The translations under genes and the position numbers were made by a program. 5,755 nt of DNA, from NCBI GenBank assembly GCA_011051075.1, contig DREN01000188.1, positions 1 to 5,755 on the forward strand. Direction: 5' to 3'. The first letter of the stretch is position 1. Each line of letters starts with the position of its first letter. A model generated the notes under the pieces. It was not told the origin of the DNA and made no database searches. It saw nothing but the letters and a program-made list of their open reading frames with translations. Source of the DNA: Deltaproteobacteria bacterium. Lineage in GTDB: Bacteria; Desulfobacterota; DSM-4660; Desulfatiglandales; Desulfatiglandaceae. Of this stretch, positions 1-5,755 are shown in pieces.

Positions 1-482
1 AAGGTTACAGCCGTCTTATGGGCGACGATGAGGTAGCCACCGTAAAGACCATAACCGAATATCGTGAGACATTGACGTCCCTTGTCAACCAGTACAATGG
101 CCGTGTTGTAGATTCCCCGGGAGATAAGGTCCTGTCTGTGTTTGGCAGCGTTGTGGATGCGGTGCAGTGTGCTGTCGAGATCCAAAATATCCTCAAAGCC
201 AAGAACGAAGACCTTCCGGAAAACCGCAGGATGGTTTTCAGGATCGGGGTGAACCTCGGCGATGTCATCCAGGAGCAAGACCGGATCTACGGTGACGGGG
301 TCAACATAGCCGCCCGGATCGAGTCTCTGGCGGATGGGGGAGGTATCTGTATTTCCGGAACGGCGTATGACCAGACCGGGGACAAACTGGCGTTGGGGTA
401 CAGTTTTCTTGGGGAGCACTCAGTAAAGAATATCGCAAAACCAATAAGGGTTTATAAAGTCCCCATGGTTCCAAGGATGTAG
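1..482 (+). pseudogene. Class III adenylate/guanylate cyclase catalytic domain, 5'-partial, from a frameshifted gene
   Basis: The frame is open from the window edge (Gly-Tyr-Ser-Arg-Leu precede the first Met at 18), so the gene starts upstream and Met18 is probably internal. The translation is a class III nucleotide cyclase domain, which makes cAMP or cGMP from NTP. Numbering from Met18, the second metal-binding Asp lies in SPGDKVLS (D36). The segment RIGVNLGDV follows, then YGDGVNIAARIE with the transition-state Asn96 and Arg100. The first metal-binding Asp should lie just before the window. The domain ends normally near IRVYKV and then meets TAG at 480-482. Relatives continue into a transmembrane helix and a TolB-like/TPR region. 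Here that continuation is present but in another frame (see 458-748), so the gene is judged broken rather than a short soluble cyclase. A truncated cyclase domain could still fold. The nucleotide specificity cannot be read from the sequence. Confidence 0.8.
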
Positions 483-748
483 GGGAAAAAAGAGCGGCTA
501 AACCATGGAAGAAAACAGCTATTGCTGTCGCAGTTCTTTTGATCCTGGTAGGTGCAGCGGCGGCAATCTGGAATTTTTACCCACCCCCCGAGCCAACTCC
601 AACAGAGGTTGCCTCCAAAAAGATATCATCCCCTGAGTCACCGGATAAGCAGCTACCCTTGCCCGATAAATCCTCCATTGCAGTCCTCCCTTTTGCCAAC
701 AACTTCAGCGGCGACCCAAAGGAGGACTATCTGAGTGACGGGATTTAG
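458..748 (+). pseudogene. Out-of-frame remnant: membrane anchor and start of TolB-like domain of the cyclase
   Basis: A frame shifted by one base against the cyclase frame opens at 458 and closes at TAG 746-748. It reads GEKRAAKPWKK, a basic linker, then a hydrophobic segment (AIAVAVLLILVGAAAAIW, about 515-570) fitting one transmembrane helix. A Pro/Glu/Ser-rich spacer follows, then KSSIAVLPFANNFSGDPKEDYLSDGI. The last stretch is the characteristic start of the TolB-like domain that follows the anchor in many cyclase-TPR proteins. In those relatives SDGI continues into a TEDLI-like sequence; here it meets a stop and no homologous sequence follows in any frame. The offset from the cyclase frame fits loss of one base between about 458 and 479. 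No slippery heptamer is visible there, so programmed frameshifting is unlikely. Two independent lesions, frameshift and 3' loss, argue for a pseudogene. A TTG at 539 could be called as a start, but it sits inside the membrane helix and is not credible. Confidence 0.75.
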
Positions 749-992
749 GCGTAAACCGGACAAACCACTCCATTAAATCCCACGGCCGGTTCGAGGATAG
801 AGGGTATCAGGAGGATAAATCTCCTTGAATCCCTGCTAAACCCTGAGATATAGAAATTTGGTGCTTATATATTTCATGATTCAATGGACGAACCAGCCGT
901 GCCAGGAAACAGGCGGATAGGGGGGCTCCGGTCTCAATTCAACTTTTCTATCTTCGCGGTCTTTGCGTCTTGAGTGAAGCGGGCGGTTACAG
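749..992. other. Non-coding gap between the cyclase remnant and the end of the Lon-like gene
   Basis: No credible ORF is present. The sequence right after 748 does not resemble the expected continuation of the cyclase gene, so a deletion or replacement endpoint lies at about 746. An AT-rich patch covers about 847-890. A weak 5-bp stem (AGGAG/CTCCT) spans 809-825. A degenerate octamer repeat lies at 951-977. A quasi-palindrome at 984-998 (CGGTTACAGTTACCG, one mismatched pair) overlaps the stop codon of the Lon-like gene. No G+C stem followed by a T-run is visible on either strand, so no intrinsic terminator is called for either converging gene. Confidence 0.6.
951..977. repeat. Degenerate tandem octamer (TCTTyGCG type), possible interspersed repeat copy
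   Basis: Three consecutive near-repeats are visible: TCTTCGCGG (951-959), TCTTTGCG (960-967) and TCTTGAG (968-974), followed by TGA. The reverse complement has the GACGCAAAGAC flavour of short dispersed non-coding repeats that I recall from many environmental bacterial genomes, usually between genes. The tandem character is seen directly; membership of a dispersed family is from memory and was not searched. It lies 15 bp past the stop codon of the Lon-like gene, a usual place for such elements. Confidence 0.4.
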
Positions 993-3900
993 TTACCGTC
1001 CGGGATCAGGGCCCTCGACAGTGATGAGCCACTGCCCCAAAGATCTATTCAGGGCAGCCTGGGCGTTTTTCACGTCGAGTCGATACTTCTCAGGGATGAA
1101 GGAGAGATCAACCAGATAGACGCCATCCTTCCTGCCTAAGAAAGGGCAGTCATCCAACCGGGTTGTCTCCTGCTGTGAAAGGTAATGATACACTCGATTA
1201 AGGACGGCTTTACACCCCTTTATCTTGACTCCCTGCAGGGTGTAGTTGTTGGCAAAGAGGCGAAGCCCTGAAAAATAGCGATCTGAAAAGGAGGGCTCGG
1301 CAACAATCCCGTCGCGTTTCAGGAAGAAAAAGGGGGCGACCACGCTCACACGAATGGGAGCAGCCGAGTTTCTTGAGAACTCCTTTCCACGTTCCTTAAT
1401 TGTCTTAGAAAGTCGTTCTTTTGATCCATCAAAACTATCAACCAGTTTGACCTCTTTCAGGCGGGGAAATCTGAGCAGGATGGTCTCTCGCGCGTTTTCA
1501 GATAAAAGAAAGAGGGATTGGCCGCCCTGAGAAAGATCCGCATCAAGGAGCTTCAGATCAAGTTCATCCGGGTGCTTGAGATAAAGGACGTAGAGGGATG
1601 CAGCAAGGGGCTGGCCGCCTCCTTTCGCTTTCAGGGCTTCGGCAACTGATCTGGCATGGGGGATTAGATCTGCCTGAATGGCATCTAATTCCTCCTGGTC
1701 CATGAAGGCTATGTCTGCGGCCTGTGTGATATGATCCACACCTACAACCTGGAGCACATGTCGCGCATAATCAAAGGGATCATGCTCACCCTTCCATTCC
1801 CCATATGTGAGGATCTGGAGTTCCTGCTTCAGGGCCTGAGGCAGTCGCTTCACTCCTTTTTCAGCCCGGAGGGTCTCTGTGGGAATGATCATGGTCTTGC
1901 AGCCCGCGTCACAGGCCGTTTCCAGCTTCAGATCAAGGCCACCCACGGTCATGATCCGTCCCTGGGTATCGATTTCGCCGGTCATGGCCACATCCCTCCG
2001 TATGGTCCGGTTGGAAAGGGCAGAGGCCAGGGCAAGGGCTATGGCCCCGCCTGCGGAAGGTCCATCCTTTTTGGTTGAGCTCCCCATGAAATGGAGGTGG
2101 ACGGGTGCTCCTGCCCGGGTCAGCTCAATCCCCAGTGCATCTGCGCAGTGAAAGATGGCTGTGGTGGCGACCTTGCGGCTTTCGTCCATGATTTTCTCAA
2201 TATTCCCGGTGGCATGTACCATACTCAGGTATCTTTCACCCCCTGCACCGTATTGCCCTTCAAACTGGATCGGAGTTGCCTGAATGGGAATGATCGATCC
2301 TATCCCCAGTTCTACATTTACCCCCAGGGCCAGCATCTCCCCCACACGGTTTTCCTCACTGATCTGTCTCGGGGGGGCAGGGGACTCTAAATATTGCTTT
2401 ATGACCTCTCTCGTGACTCGGACCGATGGTTGGCCCCTGGCCAGGATCTCTTTTCGGAGGAGCCGCAGGAACAGGGTCCTGATGATTCGTTCCAGCTCCC
2501 TTACCCCGGGTTCATGGGTATATGTTTTGATCAGGTACCTGAGCAGGTCTTTTTCGTGGCCCGGATCAAAGGCGATAGCGTCTTTGCTGATTCTGTGGCG
2601 TTTTCGCACGCGCTCTATCAGATACTCCCTGCCGATGGCCACCTTTTCTTCTACGCTGTAACGGTCTAAGAAGACCACTTCGCACCGGTTGATCACGGGT
2701 GGGGGTACTGTTTCCAGGGTGTTCGCCGTAAGGATAAAATGGCAGTTGGAAAGGTCTATATCCACGGTGGTCATGGTGAATTTATCGTGAAAGAGATGGT
2801 TCTGTTCAGGGTCCAGGATCTCTAAAAGCGTTGAAATGGCAAAGGGCTCGGTCTTGTCCGCCTCATCCATGATAAAGATCCCGTTCATGATACCCATCTT
2901 TATAAGACCCTGGACGATTGCCCCCGGTTTTGAGCCCTCGTAGGTAAACCCATGACCCCTGAGGGCCGCCTCATCACGCATTCCTCCCAGAGAGACCTTA
3001 TGGTAGGGGAGGCCCAGGTTCTCCGCGATTGAAATGGCCAGGGAGGTCTTCCCAACTCCAGGGGGCCCCACAAAAAGAAAGGCGCTTCCCGTTCGCCTCA
3101 TCGGTTCGTCTGTATTGCTGAAGTGCCGGTAGCGCCAGATGAGGTTTGCAAAAAGATCGCAGACGATCTCCTTGGGGCGATTCAGACCATAATGGGTGCG
3201 GTTGAGGCCCTCTTCAAAATCTTTTGGACTAACCGCTATCTCCTGGATGTTGCCCCAGGGTATGGCAAGAAGGGTTTCAATCAGTTCCGTGTACTTGGGA
3301 CCGCTGTGGCCCACGGCGCTTACCTTATTCTTGTCTATGACAGTTAGGGCCTGACGGGGAAAGTCCGGGTTATTTCGGGCCTCCTCAATACGGTCCTTGA
3401 GGCTTTTTGTGGGGGCTGGCAAGGCAGGCCGGGACGGAACGCTCTTTTTAGGGGGACGGGGCGCAAAAAGAAAAGGCGGGCCCTCAAAAGAGAGCCTCTC
3501 CAGGTTCTCCTTGAAGTAGGCAAAGAGTTCGCTGGGCTCCTTTTCTTCCATGATTGTTTCAGGGAGGCCCAGCTCGTGAAAAAGATAGACCAGCCCCCAG
3601 CGGTCCTTGAAGAGATCGAAGACCCTCTCGGCCTCTTTTTCATCCTGTTCGACGGTTAAGGCGAAGAGGTGAAGCACTTCCTGCAGGCAGGATGCACGCT
3701 GCATCAGGGAAAGGGAGACCTCACGACTCCTGCGGTAACATTCAACGATGATCCTCATCTTTAAATCGGTGTCGAACAGGGGAAAGGCGTCGTGAAGGAG
3801 CGCTGCCGGGATATCCACCAGGCTCAGTACCAGGGAGGTCAGGATGCGGGTGATAATGTATTCGTATGGACGTCCCTGTTCCTGTGATTCAAAAAGGGCC

Positions 3901-4445
3901 TGATACAGCTCACCCCTGAGGCCGTTCATCTCGTCGGCCAGGACGTTTCTGAGCATGGAGTAGTAGGTGGGATCTTCCCTGCGCCGGTCCATGGCAAAGG
4001 CCACGTCGGAACGGACCACCCCACGTTCCGACACCTCCGGATAGAGCATGTGCTCCACTTCATGGCGCAGGAGGAATTCGGCGAACGCCAGGACTTTCCC
4101 CTCTTCACGGCCATGCCCGCCAAGTCTGGATTGGGGATCACTGGGTATGACAAAGGCCAGATAGTCGAAGATACGTTCATGGATATGAACAGTCCAGGTG
4201 TTGTCTTTCTTTGAAAGGAGACTTACCGTGTGAATGCGGTTTTCACCGTCCTCCAGCCGGCTTATCGCAAGACGTTCCGCTGTCCGGACAATTACGGTGG
4301 GATCTGTTCCCTTCCTTTTCCTGAAATAGGGCATGACCCGTCCCTGTACAATAGTCTCGAGGATCTTTACGATCTTTCCGATTCGTTCTTCGTCGGGGAC
4401 AGGAAGGCTCTCGAGAATGTTATAGTCGAAACTCATGGGGAACAT
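993..4445 (-). CDS. Lon-type (S16) AAA+ protease with N-terminal HExxH domain and novel C-terminal extension
   Basis: 1150 residues against about 800 for typical LonA. Residues 1-320 lack the usual Lon substrate-binding domain. They carry a strand/helix pattern (WTVHIHERIFDYLAF, 84-98) leading into HEVEH (128-132), a zincin-type HExxH; E172 in ADEMNGL is a possible third ligand. A Pro-rich linker spans about 322-347. The Lon core starts with a helical segment (349-397, ending AIPWG). Walker A is GPPGVGKT (460-467), Walker B IMDEAD (525-530), sensor 1 N575, arginine finger R587, and sensor 2 R649 in EPGVRE. The protease domain has KDGPSAGG with catalytic Ser797 and GGLDLK with Lys840; the 43-residue spacing equals that of E. 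coli Lon S679/K722. Residues from about 886 are unrecognised. No signal peptide or membrane helix is seen, so it is cytosolic. ATG 4445 is chosen because AAAGGT lies 8 nt upstream; Met4 has no such site. It is not standard lon, so no symbol is given. Confidence 0.93.
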   Translation of the reverse strand: MFPMSFDYNILESLPVPDEERIGKIVKILETIVQGRVMPYFRKRKGTDPTVIVRTAERLAISRLEDGENRIHTVSLLSKKDNTWTVHIHERIFDYLAFVIPSDPQSRLGGHGREEGKVLAFAEFLLRHEVEHMLYPEVSERGVVRSDVAFAMDRRREDPTYYSMLRNVLADEMNGLRGELYQALFESQEQGRPYEYIITRILTSLVLSLVDIPAALLHDAFPLFDTDLKMRIIVECYRRSREVSLSLMQRASCLQEVLHLFALTVEQDEKEAERVFDLFKDRWGLVYLFHELGLPETIMEEKEPSELFAYFKENLERLSFEGPPFLFAPRPPKKSVPSRPALPAPTKSLKDRIEEARNNPDFPRQALTVIDKNKVSAVGHSGPKYTELIETLLAIPWGNIQEIAVSPKDFEEGLNRTHYGLNRPKEIVCDLFANLIWRYRHFSNTDEPMRRTGSAFLFVGPPGVGKTSLAISIAENLGLPYHKVSLGGMRDEAALRGHGFTYEGSKPGAIVQGLIKMGIMNGIFIMDEADKTEPFAISTLLEILDPEQNHLFHDKFTMTTVDIDLSNCHFILTANTLETVPPPVINRCEVVFLDRYSVEEKVAIGREYLIERVRKRHRISKDAIAFDPGHEKDLLRYLIKTYTHEPGVRELERIIRTLFLRLLRKEILARGQPSVRVTREVIKQYLESPAPPRQISEENRVGEMLALGVNVELGIGSIIPIQATPIQFEGQYGAGGERYLSMVHATGNIEKIMDESRKVATTAIFHCADALGIELTRAGAPVHLHFMGSSTKKDGPSAGGAIALALASALSNRTIRRDVAMTGEIDTQGRIMTVGGLDLKLETACDAGCKTMIIPTETLRAEKGVKRLPQALKQELQILTYGEWKGEHDPFDYARHVLQVVGVDHITQAADIAFMDQEELDAIQADLIPHARSVAEALKAKGGGQPLAASLYVLYLKHPDELDLKLLDADLSQGGQSLFLLSENARETILLRFPRLKEVKLVDSFDGSKERLSKTIKERGKEFSRNSAAPIRVSVVAPFFFLKRDGIVAEPSFSDRYFSGLRLFANNYTLQGVKIKGCKAVLNRVYHYLSQQETTRLDDCPFLGRKDGVYLVDLSFIPEKYRLDVKNAQAALNRSLGQWLITVEGPDPGR
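4050..4064 (-). other. HExxH (HEVEH) zinc-peptidase-like motif in the Lon-like protein
   Basis: The codons CAT GAA GTG GAG CAC encode His128-Glu129-Val130-Glu131-His132. The motif sits in a predicted helix (AEFLLRHEVEHML) preceded by an edge-strand-like segment (TWTVHIHE), the arrangement usual in zincins. Downstream, ADEMNGLRGEL (170-180) faintly resembles the Glu-containing helix of ImmA/IrrE-type (M78) peptidases, so E172 may be the third zinc ligand. The motif is seen directly; metal binding and activity are inferred. Confidence 0.55.
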
Positions 4446-4453
4446 GGTATCTT

Positions 4454-4459
4454 ACCTTT
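4454..4459 (-). promoter_or_regulatory. Ribosome binding site of the Lon-like gene
   Basis: AAAGGT on the minus strand lies 8 nt before ATG 4445 and supports this start over the nearby Met4 codon, whose upstream sequence (TTCCCC) has no purine-rich site. Confidence 0.55.
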
Positions 4460-4502
4460 GTTCAGAGGTTGCGATGCGGCGGATGGAGACATTTATCCCA
4501 TA

Positions 4503-4531
4503 TTTCTACCAGATGTGGCCACATATGTAAA
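4503..4531 (-). promoter_or_regulatory. Candidate sigma-70-type promoter of the Lon-like gene with built-in operator
   Basis: On the minus strand TTTACA (4526-4531; 5 of 6 matches to TTGACA) is followed by a 17-bp spacer and TAGAAA (4503-4508; 4 of 6 matches to TATAAT). Transcription would start near 4496, giving a leader of about 50 nt that contains the ribosome binding site. The spacer contains a perfect 12-bp palindrome (4513-4524), a classic repressor position. Spacing is ideal but the -10 is only moderate, so this is a candidate. Confidence 0.4.
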
Positions 4532-4537
4532 TGTGGC
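4513..4537. promoter_or_regulatory. Candidate operator: three ATGTGGC half-sites, including a 12-bp perfect palindrome
   Basis: ATGTGGCCACAT at 4513-4524 is a perfect palindrome. A third half-site ATGTGGC follows at 4531-4537, so GCCACAT (4518-4524) and ATGTGGC (4531-4537) also form a 7-bp inverted repeat with a 6-bp gap. The first palindrome lies between the proposed -35 and -10 boxes and the third half-site overlaps the -35. A dimeric repressor bound here would block RNA polymerase. The regulator is not identifiable. Confidence 0.4.
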
Positions 4538-4635
4538 AGATGGCGGTCCATACGGCCTTTTGGCTTTTTTCGGGAGAGTCACGCTCTTCTTCATCAGATG
4601 CCTGTTTCATTGTAGTTTACGGCATCAGCCCTCAG

Positions 4636-4649
4636 ATGATCCGGATCAT
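4636..4649. promoter_or_regulatory. 14-bp perfect palindrome ATGATCCGGATCAT
   Basis: The sequence equals its own reverse complement over 14 bases with no spacer. It lies 105 bp upstream of the candidate -35 box of the Lon-like gene and 160 bp past the NYN stop codon. A transcription factor site is the simplest reading. It differs in sequence from the ATGTGGC sites, so a second regulator would be implied. Chance occurrence cannot be excluded without other copies. Confidence 0.3.
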
Positions 4650-4810
4650 ATAGACCCGGAGGTGCTGGAAAGAACAGAAGGGTTCATATGGGAGGTTATG
4701 GAGAGGATGACTTCATAGATGGCTGAGTCACTACACTGATTCCGACGTGCAGCAGGAGACCTGGCAGGGCTCTACGGTCCACAGGATTTACCGTTGTGCA
4801 TCCGAAAGCC

Positions 4811-5551
4811 CTATTTTTTCCTCTTGTCCTTCAGGTAGACGGCCTTTGACGGCCCGTCGCCTACGGCCCTTTCTTCCACCAGAAACAGCTTTGTGGCGGC
4901 CGCAAGCTCCCCTAACTTCCTGTAGCCGTAGTTTCGGGGGTCAAACTCCGGGGACTGCTTGGCGATATTACTCCCCACAGATGCCAGGTGGGCCCAGCCG
5001 CTGTCGTCGGAAGAGGCCTCAACAGCGTTTCTCAGGAGGTTGACCAGCTGGGTGTCCTTCTTGAGCTCGGCCGTTGTTTTCCTCTTTATCTGATCGGCGC
5101 GATCGTCCTTTGAGCGCAGCACCTCTGTATAGATGAACTTATCGCAGGCAGACACAAAGGCCTTGGGGGTCTTTTTCTCCCCGAATCCATAGACAACGAG
5201 CCCGGCCTCCCTTATCCTTGAGGCCAGTTTTGTAAAATCACTGTCGCTGGATACGATGCAGAACCCATCGAACTTGCCCGTGTACAAAAGGTCCATTGCG
5301 TCAATTATCATGGCGCTGTCGGTTGCGTTTTTTCCTGAAGTATAACCGAACTGCTGTATGGGCTGTATGGAGCACTCCAGAAGTACCTCTTTCCACCCCT
5401 TGAGGGCAGGCAGGGTCCAGTCACCGTAGATCCTTTTTACGTTGGCCGTCCCGTACTTGGCGATTTCCGCCAAAAGCCCTTCCACAATGGAAGGCTGTGC
5501 ATTGTCCGCGTCTATTAACACGGCCAGCTTGTATGTTCTTTCCTCTGACAT
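4811..5551 (-). CDS. NYN-domain (PIN-like) putative RNase with C-terminal OST-HTH/LOTUS domain
   Basis: 246 residues, the usual size for the LabA/DUF88 NYN plus LOTUS family. The NYN domain spans about 7-145. It opens with LAVLIDADNAQ (acidic D14, D16), continues with GKNATDSAMIIDAMDLL (D78, D84), and ends with CIVSSDSDFTKLA (D103, D105), so the acidic residues expected of a metal-dependent PIN-like nuclease are all present. Residues about 146-162 form a charged linker. Residues about 163-243 match OST-HTH/LOTUS, an RNA-binding winged helix, with GWAHLASVGSNI and EFDPRNYGYRKLGEL. The family is thought to bind and cleave RNA in the cytosol; the specific substrate is unknown. ATG 5551 is chosen because AAAGGA lies 8 nt upstream and the conserved NYN strand begins at residue 9. 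The Lon-like gene follows on the same strand after 365 bp, so an operon is possible but not indicated. Confidence 0.92.
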   Translation of the reverse strand: MSEERTYKLAVLIDADNAQPSIVEGLLAEIAKYGTANVKRIYGDWTLPALKGWKEVLLECSIQPIQQFGYTSGKNATDSAMIIDAMDLLYTGKFDGFCIVSSDSDFTKLASRIREAGLVVYGFGEKKTPKAFVSACDKFIYTEVLRSKDDRADQIKRKTTAELKKDTQLVNLLRNAVEASSDDSGWAHLASVGSNIAKQSPEFDPRNYGYRKLGELAAATKLFLVEERAVGDGPSKAVYLKDKRKK

Positions 5552-5559
5552 GTTGTCTT

Positions 5560-5565
5560 TCCTTT
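5560..5565 (-). promoter_or_regulatory. Ribosome binding site of the NYN-LOTUS gene
   Basis: AAAGGA on the minus strand, 8 nt before ATG 5551, matches the core of the Shine-Dalgarno sequence and fixes the start. Confidence 0.65.
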
Positions 5566-5589
5566 AAGGTTTCTGCTGTTGCGCATAAC

Positions 5590-5613
5590 AGGCCCGGCAG
5601 AGATGCCGGGTCT
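5590..5613. other. Strong hairpin upstream of the NYN-LOTUS gene
   Basis: On the plus strand AGGCCCGGCA pairs with TGCCGGGTCT around a GAGA loop: ten pairs, one of them G-U. As minus-strand RNA the same stem is interrupted by a C-A mismatch and has a TCTC loop. No T-run follows on either side, so it is not a standard intrinsic terminator. It lies 38 nt before the NYN start codon and could be a leader structure, a REP-like palindrome, or the end of a transcript on the other strand. A smaller stem (CTGTT 5576-5580 with AACAG 5587-5591) abuts it. Confidence 0.45.
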
Positions 5614-5755
5614 CAGGTCCGGGGGCAGTGGACTGAACAGGTTTCCCCTACCGCCGGAAGGTCGTACGATGGTCCCCTGACGTGCCGTCTGAATCCTGCA
5701 AGGGATCAGACTCAGGGAAGGGATACCCCATCTGCAGATCATATTAGTCCCTGGG
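5614..5755. other. Non-coding sequence upstream of the NYN-LOTUS gene
   Basis: No gene is recognised. A possible -10 box TATGAT on the minus strand (5738-5743) lies near the window edge, and its -35 would fall outside, so the NYN promoter cannot be confirmed. A 10-bp palindrome ATCTGCAGAT occupies 5730-5739. A minus-strand frame from 5742 lacks a ribosome binding site and runs into the NYN gene out of frame. Confidence 0.4.

Larger units (their letters stand above)
4446..4810. other. Intergenic region between the NYN gene and the Lon-like gene
   Basis: 365 bp with no convincing gene. It holds, in the direction of minus-strand transcription, a possible nested stem just after the NYN stop codon (GGGCT/AGCCC pairing 4767-4771 with 4807-4811, and ACGGT/ACCGT pairing 4774-4778 with 4790-4794, without a T-run). 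A 14-bp palindrome follows at 4636-4649, then the candidate promoter/operator at 4503-4537 and the ribosome binding site. A plus-strand frame runs through to 4718, but most of it is antisense to the Lon-like gene and it has no recognisable domain. Confidence 0.6.

Noticed and set aside
456..482. Programmed -1 ribosomal frameshift joining the cyclase and its membrane anchor
   Set aside because: No X XXY YYZ slippery heptamer is visible in the overlap, and the downstream part is itself truncated at 748, so mutation is the simpler explanation.
766..805. tRNA-like fragment (GGTTCGAGG resembling a T-arm)
   Set aside because: No acceptor stem, anticodon arm or CCA end can be assembled around it.
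825..860. Plus-strand promoter TTGAAT-18 bp-TATAGA
   Set aside because: Both boxes match only 4 of 6 positions and no plus-strand gene follows, so it is probably chance in an AT-rich patch.
1731..2669. Several plus-strand frames of 90-125 codons inside the Lon-like gene
   Set aside because: They are antisense to the highly conserved AAA+ and protease domains and have no family resemblance, so they are shadows of the real gene.
4230..4718. Plus-strand frame of 162 codons reaching into the intergenic region
   Set aside because: Its first 216 bases are antisense to the conserved start of the Lon-like gene, it has no ribosome binding site or recognisable domain, and it runs across the candidate promoter. 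Its last 40 or so codons look mildly protein-like but match nothing I know.
5515..5742. Minus-strand frame of 75 codons upstream of the NYN gene
   Set aside because: It has no ribosome binding site, overlaps the NYN start out of frame, spans the hairpin, and has low-complexity Arg/Pro/Ser composition.

Overview
The window holds two intact minus-strand genes and the decayed end of a plus-strand gene. Moderate GC content and the protein types (a class III cyclase/TolB-like sensor, a Lon-type protease, a NYN-LOTUS protein) suggest a Gram-negative environmental bacterium, perhaps Desulfobacterota/Deltaproteobacteria. That placement is an inference from gene style only; no rRNA, tRNA or marker gene is present.

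Positions 1-748 (+) carry the remains of a membrane-anchored adenylate/guanylate cyclase. Its 5' end lies outside the window. The cyclase domain reads cleanly to a stop at 480-482. The membrane segment and the start of the TolB-like domain continue in another frame, and homology stops dead at 748, so it looks like a frameshifted and 3'-truncated pseudogene. Positions 749-992 are non-coding and hold a degenerate tandem octamer (TCTTyGCG type).

Positions 993-4445 (-) encode a 1150-residue Lon-type AAA+ protease with an unusual layout. The usual N-terminal substrate-binding domain is replaced by about 320 residues carrying a zincin-type HExxH motif. A proline-rich linker follows, then a complete Lon AAA+ module and a Ser797/Lys840 protease domain, then about 265 unrecognised C-terminal residues. 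If the HExxH is functional, one polypeptide combines a zinc peptidase and an ATP-driven serine protease. This is the most interesting object in the window.

Positions 4446-4810 are non-coding. They hold a plausible promoter for the Lon-like gene, with a 12-bp perfect palindrome lying exactly between the -35 and -10 boxes, and a separate 14-bp perfect palindrome farther upstream.

Positions 4811-5551 (-) encode a NYN-domain putative RNase with a C-terminal OST-HTH/LOTUS domain. It has a good ribosome binding site, and a strong hairpin lies just upstream of it. The two minus-strand genes are in tandem, but the 280-bp gap before the Lon promoter suggests separate transcription. A joint role in RNA and protein quality control or stress response is speculation.
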